Shown here: positions 1-3,379 of the stretch, in pieces | Position numbering within the stretch: position 1 is the first letter of the stretch | Layout of the letters: each line of letters begins with the position of its first letter | DNA from: Candidatus Tectimicrobiota bacterium | GTDB lineage: Bacteria > UBA8248 | DNA length: 5,190 nt | NCBI GenBank assembly: GCA_016184445.1 | Contig: JACPCT010000074.1 | Span: 1 to 5,190, forward strand | Direction: 5' to 3' | The notes under the pieces: generated by a model | Told to the model about the DNA's origin: nothing | The model's database searches: none | Seen by the model: the letters and a program-made list of their open reading frames with translations, nothing else | Translations under genes and position numbers: made by a program

Positions 1-131
1 CCGGTCTGCCGCCGGCCGTCTGAACCACGTGTATGGATTCCACAGCCCGGCCGGCCCGCCGGGCGCGAGGGGGAAACCCCCGGCTTCGCGGTCCTTTCGC
101 GCAAAAATTTCAAAAAAATAGCCCCGCCCCC
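1..131. other. Non-coding upstream region with two GC-rich hairpins
   Basis: No gene can be supported here. One frame ends with TGA at 21-23 and another stays open to 159, but neither gives a recognisable protein, so the tail of an upstream gene is possible but unproven. Two perfect hairpins are visible: GCCCGGC at 45-51 pairs with GCCGGGC at 58-64 (6-nt loop), and GGGGG at 69-73 pairs with CCCCC at 77-81 (AAA loop). Neither is followed by a T-run, so they are at best factor-assisted terminators of an upstream transcript. They isolate the flagellin promoter from the left side of the window. Confidence 0.4.
103..120 (+). promoter_or_regulatory. A-tract island, possible UP element of the flagellin promoter
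   Basis: This is the most AT-rich stretch of the window: A5TTT at 103-110 and A7 at 112-118. It lies directly upstream of the sigma28-like -35 box at 132. Phased A-tracts in this position are typical contact sites for the RNA polymerase alpha subunit C-terminal domain, or intrinsically bent DNA. The position and composition are seen. The UP-element role is inferred. Confidence 0.4.
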
Positions 132-159
132 TAAAGCCGGGGCAGGGCGGTGGCGATAA
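132..159 (+). promoter_or_regulatory. Sigma28 (FliA)-type promoter of flagellin
   Basis: TAAAG at 132-136 matches the start of the sigma28 -35 box. GGCGATAA at 152-159 matches 7 of 8 positions of the -10 box GCCGATAA. The gap between TAAA and the -10 box is 16 nt, against about 15 in the enterobacterial consensus, which is within the known tolerance. Transcription would begin near 166, giving a leader of about 155 nt before the flagellin ATG. Flagellin is the classic late-class FliA target, so the position fits. The start site itself is inferred. Confidence 0.72.
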
Positions 160-163
160 GAAA

Positions 164-182
164 CGCGAAGTTTCGTTTCGCG
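164..182 (+). other. Hairpin at the predicted 5' end of the flagellin mRNA
   Basis: CGCGAA at 164-169 pairs with TTCGCG at 177-182. A further G-T pair at 170/176 leaves a five-base loop. It overlaps the transcription start inferred from the sigma28 site, so if the start is at its left edge the flagellin mRNA would carry a 5'-terminal stem-loop, an arrangement that can protect long-lived mRNAs from decay. The right arm belongs to an 11-nt direct repeat CGTTTCGCGGC, at 174-184 and again at 234-244. Confidence 0.35.
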
Positions 183-211
183 GCCACTTAAGAGAGGAGG
201 ACGGGCAGAGG

Positions 212-310
212 ACAGGGATCACCCGGCAGGGCACGTTTCGCGGCAAGCAAACCGCAGCAGGCACCACCGACCGGACGGGCAAGGACGCCCGCCCAACCAA
301 CCATCAGGGA
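212..310 (+). promoter_or_regulatory. Leader with three ANGGA motifs, candidate CsrA target
   Basis: The flagellin leader holds AGGGA at 214-218 (within ACAGGGAT, close to the CsrA consensus ACANGGANGT), AAGGA at 281-285, and AGGGA at 306-310. The middle one sits exactly in the loop of a hairpin CGGGC (276-280)/GCCCG (287-291), the presentation CsrA prefers. The last overlaps the Shine-Dalgarno sequence of flagellin. CsrA is known to repress flagellin translation through paired GGA sites in Bacillus hag. The same role here is an inference, and purine-rich GC DNA gives some such motifs by chance. Confidence 0.35.
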
Positions 311-313
311 GGA
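306..313 (+). promoter_or_regulatory. Ribosome binding site of flagellin
   Basis: AGGGAGGA lies seven bases before the ATG at 321. It is a near-ideal Shine-Dalgarno match and fixes the flagellin start. Its first half is also an ANGGA motif, so a protein such as CsrA bound there would block initiation. Confidence 0.8.
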
Positions 314-320
314 TAGTGGA

Positions 321-1583
321 ATGGGTCTTCGGATCAACCAAAACATCGCGGCGCTGAACGCCGCCCGGAACCTCCGGATCACGGACAGCTCGATGTCCCG
401 CTCGCTTGAGCGGCTCTCCTCGGGCTTCCGGATCAACCGCGCCGCGGACGACCCGGCCGGCCTCATCATCAGTGAGAACCTCCGCGCCCAGGTGGCCGGC
501 CTGGGCCAGGCCATCCGCAACGCCAGCACGGCCGTGAACCTCATCAAGACGGCTGAGGCGTCGCTGGACGAGGCGCTGAAGCAGCTGCGCTCCATCCGCA
601 CCCTGGCGCTCGACGCCCTGAACACCGGCGCCGCCGACTCCGTGGCCCTGGCCGCCGACCAGACGGCCATCGCGTCCTCGATCGCCTCCCTGACCCGGAT
701 CGGGCAGAACACCCAGTTCGGAAAGATCAAGCTGCTGGACGGCTCGGCCGGCGTCACGGGCTCGACGAGCGACTCGAACGTCCTCTCCTTCATCTCGGCC
801 ACCGAGAAGACCCAGACCGGCACCTTCAAGGTCGAGAGCATCACGGCGGCCACCAAGGGTGAGATCTCGCGCACCCTCAACAACGAGTTCGAGACCGCCG
901 CGGCCGCCTCGAACGCCGTGATCGACTTCGACGCGAACGAGACCCTGGCCTTCGTGGTGGACTTCGGCACCCAGGCGGGGCTCTCCGCGAGCGACGTGGC
1001 GGCCCTGGGGGCGGACCTCAAGGCCGCGGGCCTGGTGGACAACGACACCACGCAGGCCGGGATCACCATCCGCTTCGACGAGACGAACGCCATCGCCTAC
1101 GTCGTCGCGAGCCAGAGCGGCGGCGGCTTCACCACGGACGAGATCGACGGCGCCGTCTCCCTCCGGGCCGCCCTCAACAAGTCGGCCATCGGCAAGGTCC
1201 TGACCTTCAACGACGACGGCGACACGGGCGGGACGAGCAAGGAGTTCCGCGTGACGGGCAAGATGGCCGGCCTGGGCTTCTCCCTCCTGGACGCGACCGT
1301 CGCCAGCACGAACGGCACGGGCGGGGACGCGGGCATCACGGCCACCCAGACCCTCGCGGACGGCACGGATAACGCCTATGATCTCGACGCGGCGAACGAC
1401 GCGGTTGAGATCGTGGTCGACTTCGGGATCGGCTGGACCTTCGGCGACAAGGCCGTCCTGGGCAAGGCCATCGCCTCGGCGGGCGTCGTGGTCGAGAGCT
1501 CGGCCACCACGAAGAACAACGCGAACGCCCAGGTGATACACGGTCGAGCTCCTGAACAAGAGCTCCGTGGGCAAGTTCGTTGA
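321..1583 (+). CDS. fliC: Flagellin, N-terminal part before a frameshift
   Basis: Flagellin is the subunit of the flagellar filament, exported by the flagellar type III system and assembled under the FliD cap. The ATG has a strong Shine-Dalgarno, and the protein opens with the classic helix MGLRINQNIAALNAARNL. The highly conserved LERLSSGFRINRAADDPAGL is at about residues 31-50, and the D0/D1 core runs to FGKIKLLDG near residue 141. From about 145 onward comes a long variable surface region rich in Asp, Thr, Ala and Gly, with a VVDFG segment near residue 212 and a similar one near 366. There is no cysteine. The frame ends early at 1581-1583, with an unrelated-looking tail after AQV, because of one extra base near 1538. 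Past that point the flagellin continues in the +1 frame. As written, this 420-residue product lacks the C-terminal D0/D1 helices and could not polymerise. Family assignment is certain. Whether the break is real is not. Confidence 0.93.
   Translation: MGLRINQNIAALNAARNLRITDSSMSRSLERLSSGFRINRAADDPAGLIISENLRAQVAGLGQAIRNASTAVNLIKTAEASLDEALKQLRSIRTLALDALNTGAADSVALAADQTAIASSIASLTRIGQNTQFGKIKLLDGSAGVTGSTSDSNVLSFISATEKTQTGTFKVESITAATKGEISRTLNNEFETAAAASNAVIDFDANETLAFVVDFGTQAGLSASDVAALGADLKAAGLVDNDTTQAGITIRFDETNAIAYVVASQSGGGFTTDEIDGAVSLRAALNKSAIGKVLTFNDDGDTGGTSKEFRVTGKMAGLGFSLLDATVASTNGTGGDAGITATQTLADGTDNAYDLDAANDAVEIVVDFGIGWTFGDKAVLGKAIASAGVVVESSATTKNNANAQVIHGRAPEQELRGQVR
1533..1548 (+). other. Frameshift site within flagellin (one extra base)
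   Basis: The upstream frame reads N-A-Q-V up to 1535. The downstream frame is open only after a TGA at 1534-1536 and reads ...V-E-L-L-N-K-S-S from 1543. The sequence here is GTGATACACGGTCGAG. Removing the single A at 1538 gives GTG ATC ACG GTC GAG, that is V-I-T-V-E, a smooth beta-strand-like segment joining both halves in one frame. No slippery heptamer is seen, so programmed frameshifting is unlikely. A sequencing or assembly indel, or a very recent mutation, fits better. Confidence 0.85.
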
Positions 1584-2673
1584 GTTCATCGCGAACGCGG
1601 ACGACATCGACGCCAAGACGTCCCTCCCGGGCGTCTCGTTCTCCGATACAGCCGTTGTGGGAACTGGCGCGTCGAGCTTGAACACCAAGTCGACGGGCAC
1701 CGCCGTGGGCTTCCTGGCCGCGGCCGAGGTGGCCGACCTGGGCATCGGGAAGGCGGAGGGCACCAACACGGCCCAGGGCTCCAGCGCCGTCAAGGTGCTC
1801 CAGGAGACCCTCACCTTCAACGGGGACAAGGTCGTGACCGTCGGGAGCGGGACCCTGGTGGTGAACCTGGCGAACGTCATCAACCAGCAGCTCATCTCGC
1901 TGGGGGTGGGCGTCACGACCAGCGTCACCCTGGGCGTCGCCGCCGGCAGCACCGTCAAGCTCACGAACAACGCCTTCGGAACCTCGGCGGCCTCGGGCGG
2001 GAAGAACACCGTCTCGTCCAACCGCAGCGACCTCCACAACCCGCACCTCAACATCGGCGGCATCGCCGTCACCATCGAGGGGACGGACGCCACGGGCAAG
2101 CTCAACGGCATCACGGCCGTGGGGGTGGGGCAGGACCTCTCCGCCTCGGGGACGTCCTTCTCGGGCAACGCGGCCGAGGGCCTCAAGGTCCGCTTCACCG
2201 GCACGACCGACCCGACCGGCCTGACCGTCACGGTCTCCCAGGGGTCGCTGACCTTCCAGGTGGGCGCCAACAACGGCCAGACGGTCTCCCAGCAGCTGGC
2301 GGACGTGCGCTCGGCCCAGCTCGGCAAGACCGCGACGGGCCTCACCACCACGGCCAAGAGCGTGGCCGACATCAACGTCACCACGGGGGCCGGCGCGGCC
2401 GACGCCCTGAGGCTCGTGGACGCCGCGATCGACCAGGTGACCACGGCCCGCGGCAACTTGGGGGCGTTCCAGGCGAACGTCCTCGAGTCCACCATCGCGA
2501 GCCTGGGCGTCGCCCAGGAGAACCTGGCGGCGGCCGAAAGCGCGGTCCGGGACGCGGACTTCGCGGACGAGACCGTGCAGTTCACGCGCAACCAGATTCT
2601 GCTCCAGGCGGGCACGGCGATCCTGACCCAGGCCAACGCCATCCCGCAGGCGGTGCTCCAGCTCCTCCGGTAA
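1567..2673 (+). CDS. fliC: Flagellin, C-terminal part after the frameshift
   Basis: This is the remainder of the same flagellin. The frame is open from 1537. GTG at 1567 is the first possible start, but it has only a weak purine stretch before it, so independent translation is doubtful. With one base removed upstream, the whole gene encodes 783 residues, large for a flagellin (many are 270-550). This part carries more variable surface domain, including a segment around 1792-2010 that resembles the flagellin/hook IN motif. The conserved C-terminal core begins near 2370 (repaired residue about 683): ADALRLVDAAIDQV, then NLGAFQANVLESTIASL, DADFADET and the terminal IPQAVLQLLR. TAA is at 2671. 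There is no cysteine. Codon use matches the N-terminal half and no further damage is visible, which argues against old gene decay. The variable region probably forms surface-exposed outer filament domains. Confidence 0.9.
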   Translation: MGKFVEFIANADDIDAKTSLPGVSFSDTAVVGTGASSLNTKSTGTAVGFLAAAEVADLGIGKAEGTNTAQGSSAVKVLQETLTFNGDKVVTVGSGTLVVNLANVINQQLISLGVGVTTSVTLGVAAGSTVKLTNNAFGTSAASGGKNTVSSNRSDLHNPHLNIGGIAVTIEGTDATGKLNGITAVGVGQDLSASGTSFSGNAAEGLKVRFTGTTDPTGLTVTVSQGSLTFQVGANNGQTVSQQLADVRSAQLGKTATGLTTTAKSVADINVTTGAGAADALRLVDAAIDQVTTARGNLGAFQANVLESTIASLGVAQENLAAAESAVRDADFADETVQFTRNQILLQAGTAILTQANAIPQAVLQLLR

Positions 2674-2710
2674 GGAGAGGGGGGTCATTCGGTAGCGAGG
2701 TAGCATGAGC

Positions 2711-2760
2711 GCCTCCCTCAGGGGGCCGGGGCCAGGGACAGGCTCCGGCCCCCGGGAGGC
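2711..2760 (+). terminator. Strong stem-loop between flagellin and flaG (attenuator or mRNA-processing hairpin)
   Basis: GCCTCCC at 2711-2717 pairs perfectly with GGGAGGC at 2754-2760. After a 3-nt bulge (TCA), 2721-2733 pairs with 2741-2753 along 13 positions with a single G-T wobble, leaving the 7-nt loop AGGGACA. This makes about 20 base pairs, nearly all G-C. No T-run follows, so it is not a textbook intrinsic terminator. It may pause or partly terminate the abundant flagellin transcript, or shield its 3' end from exonucleases, so that flaG is made at a lower level. The loop contains AGGGA, a CsrA-type ANGGA presented in a loop. The pairing is seen directly. Its function is inferred. Confidence 0.55.
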
Positions 2761-2768
2761 GGCCATCC

Positions 2769-2775
2769 GGGGGGA
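2769..2775 (+). promoter_or_regulatory. Ribosome binding site deciding the flaG start at 2783
   Basis: GGGGGGA lies seven bases before the ATG at 2783. The alternative in-frame ATG at 2705 has only GAGG four bases away, and its first 25 or so codons would be the flagellin-flaG hairpin, read as a low-complexity Gly/Pro stretch. The 2783 start is therefore preferred. Confidence 0.6.
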
Positions 2776-2782
2776 TAAGATC

Positions 2783-3178
2783 ATGGTCGAGAGCAACGGC
2801 GTTACCCCGGTTGCCTCCGGTGAGCCCAGACCCGCGCCCGCGCCCGTCGTTCCACTCTCCACGGGGGGAGGGCGGCAGGCGAGCCCTCCCGTTCAGCAGC
2901 AAGTGGGGGCTGGTTTCAAGCCCGCCCCCGCCCCCCCCGCCCGGATTTCGGCGGCGGAGGCGAAGGCCCTGGCCAAGGAGTTGAGCGAGCGGCTGGATGT
3001 GAATAAGTTCCGGGTCGAGGTGTCGGTGGACGAGCAGACGCGCAGTTTCGTCTTCGCGATCTACCACGACGCGACCGGCAAATTGATCCGCCAGTTCCCG
3101 CCCGAGGGCATCTTGCTCATGGCCCACAGGCTCCAGTCGGCCGCCACCAGCGGCCTTCTGTTGAACGAGCAGGTCTGA
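2783..3178 (+). CDS. flaG: FlaG family flagellar protein
   Basis: FlaG is a small flagellar accessory protein usually encoded between flagellin and fliD. Loss of it alters filament length in several bacteria, but its biochemical role is not settled. From the start at 2783 the product is 131 residues, close to the family norm. Residues 1-55 or so are a disordered-looking linker rich in Pro, Ala and Gly (EPRPAPAPVV, GFKPAPAPPAR). The FlaG domain follows: a helix EAKALAKELSERLD, strands FRVEVSVDEQ and SFVFAIYHDATG, the hallmark KLIRQFPPEGIL (usual form GEVIRQIPPEE), and the end SGLLLNEQV (usual form GLLLD). It has no signal peptide, membrane segment or cysteine. The upstream in-frame ATG at 2705 would add 26 Gly/Pro-rich residues read from the hairpin and is less likely. 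The linker holds two DNA palindromes, one REP-like, and a C8 run, so it appears to have taken in foreign or expandable sequence without breaking the frame. Confidence 0.88.
   Translation: MVESNGVTPVASGEPRPAPAPVVPLSTGGGRQASPPVQQQVGAGFKPAPAPPARISAAEAKALAKELSERLDVNKFRVEVSVDEQTRSFVFAIYHDATGKLIRQFPPEGILLMAHRLQSAATSGLLLNEQV
2866..2890. repeat. Inverted repeat within the flaG linker
   Basis: GGGAGGGC at 2866-2873 is a perfect inverted match to GCCCTCCC at 2883-2890, with a 9-nt loop. It lies in the variable Pro/Gly linker and is followed after 14 bases by a second palindrome. A perfect 8-bp G-C stem inside a coding region suggests either an inserted palindromic element or an mRNA structure limiting flaG translation. 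Confidence 0.45.
2903..2931. repeat. REP-like palindromic element inserted in frame in flaG
   Basis: GGGGGC at 2905-2910 pairs with GCCCCC at 2924-2929. The outer bases extend the stem by one wobble and one G-C pair, and an inner GG/CC pair follows a mismatch around a centre TTTCAAG. It is read as V-G-A-G-F-K-P-A-P. From general recollection, the peptide GAGFKPAP and its GGGGCGGGTTTCAAACCCGCCCC-like DNA type recur as dispersed palindromes in several high-GC environmental genomes, often running through short ORFs. That identity is recalled, not searched. The palindrome itself is seen. Confidence 0.5.
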
Positions 3179-3193
3179 ATGAAGTCCGGAGCG

Positions 3194-3221
3194 GGCAGGG
3201 GCGCCTCCAGGTGCCCCTGCC
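3194..3221 (+). terminator. Hairpin after flaG, probable terminator
   Basis: GGCAGGGGCGCC at 3194-3205 pairs with GGTGCCCCTGCC at 3210-3221 over 12 positions with one G-T wobble, around a TCCA tetraloop, 15 nt after the flaG stop. No T-run follows directly (next is GCAACCGGTT). It may end or stabilise the flagellin-flaG transcript ahead of the separate fliD promoter. The stem is certain. Termination is inferred. Confidence 0.6.
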
Positions 3222-3248
3222 GCAACCGGTTGAATTAAAAGGAGTTTT

Positions 3249-3287
3249 ATGGAACACTTCCGGGACGCCCCCGAAAGGAACCGCTGA
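3249..3287 (+). CDS. Possible 12-residue leader peptide upstream of fliD
   Basis: AAAAGGAG at 3237-3244 precedes ATG at 3249 with a short four-base gap, in a locally AT-rich stretch. The frame encodes MEHFRDAPERNR and stops with TGA at 3285. No known leader peptide is recognised. It lies between the post-flaG hairpin and the sigma54-like site of fliD, so it would belong to read-through transcripts from flaG. Chance is a real alternative: the Shine-Dalgarno spacing is tight and the peptide has no family. Confidence 0.25.
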   Translation: MEHFRDAPERNR

Positions 3288-3318
3288 CAGCCCCAGGCAG
3301 GAACCGTGGCCGGGCATC

Positions 3319-3334
3319 CGGCACGAAACGTGCT
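3319..3334 (+). promoter_or_regulatory. Sigma54 (RpoN)-type promoter of fliD
   Basis: CGGCACG-AAAC-GTGCT fits the sigma54 consensus TGGCACG-N4-TTGCW at 10 of 12 specified positions. The invariant GG (3320-3321) and GC (3332-3333) have the required ten bases between them. Transcription would start near 3345, about 35 nt before the fliD ATG. Many flagellated Gram-negative bacteria express fliD from sigma54 as a middle-class gene. The same bases form a perfect palindrome GCACG-AAA-CGTGC, so a repressor site or hairpin is the alternative reading. No activator site was recognised. Confidence 0.6.
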
Positions 3335-3379
3335 AGAAGGACTCCAGGGCACTACGCCTCCAGCGGGGGAGCGGGGAAG

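Noticed and set aside
34..46. TGG...GC sigma54-like pair upstream of flagellin
   Set aside because: The GG to GC gap is nine bases rather than ten, and the flanks do not match. The sigma28 site is far better.
112..143. On the minus strand, a stem (GCCCCG 121-126 with CGGGGC 138-143) followed by seven T looks like an intrinsic terminator
   Set aside because: No minus-strand gene lies to its right, and the same bases are better explained by the A-tract and -35 region of the flagellin promoter. It could still stop antisense transcripts.
1534..1583. Programmed ribosomal frameshift in flagellin
   Set aside because: No X-XXY-YYZ slippery heptamer or obvious stimulatory structure is seen at GTGATACACGG, and flagellins are not known to use recoding. 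An indel is simpler.
219..2642. Very long open frame on the minus strand (over 800 codons) opposite flagellin, with further minus-strand frames at 188-1093 and 1336-2862
   Set aside because: High G+C with G/C-rich third positions removes stop codons from the opposite strand. The predicted proteins are low-complexity, match nothing recognisable, and lie opposite a clear flagellin.
2705..2782. Upstream ATG extension of flaG
   Set aside because: It reads through a 20-pair hairpin to give a Gly/Pro run, and has a poorly spaced Shine-Dalgarno. The ATG at 2783 has GGGGGGA at seven bases.
3307..3322. TGGCCGGGCATCCGGC as an alternative sigma54 site before fliD
   Set aside because: The GG to GC gap is one base too long. 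The site at 3319-3334 has exact spacing and a better match.
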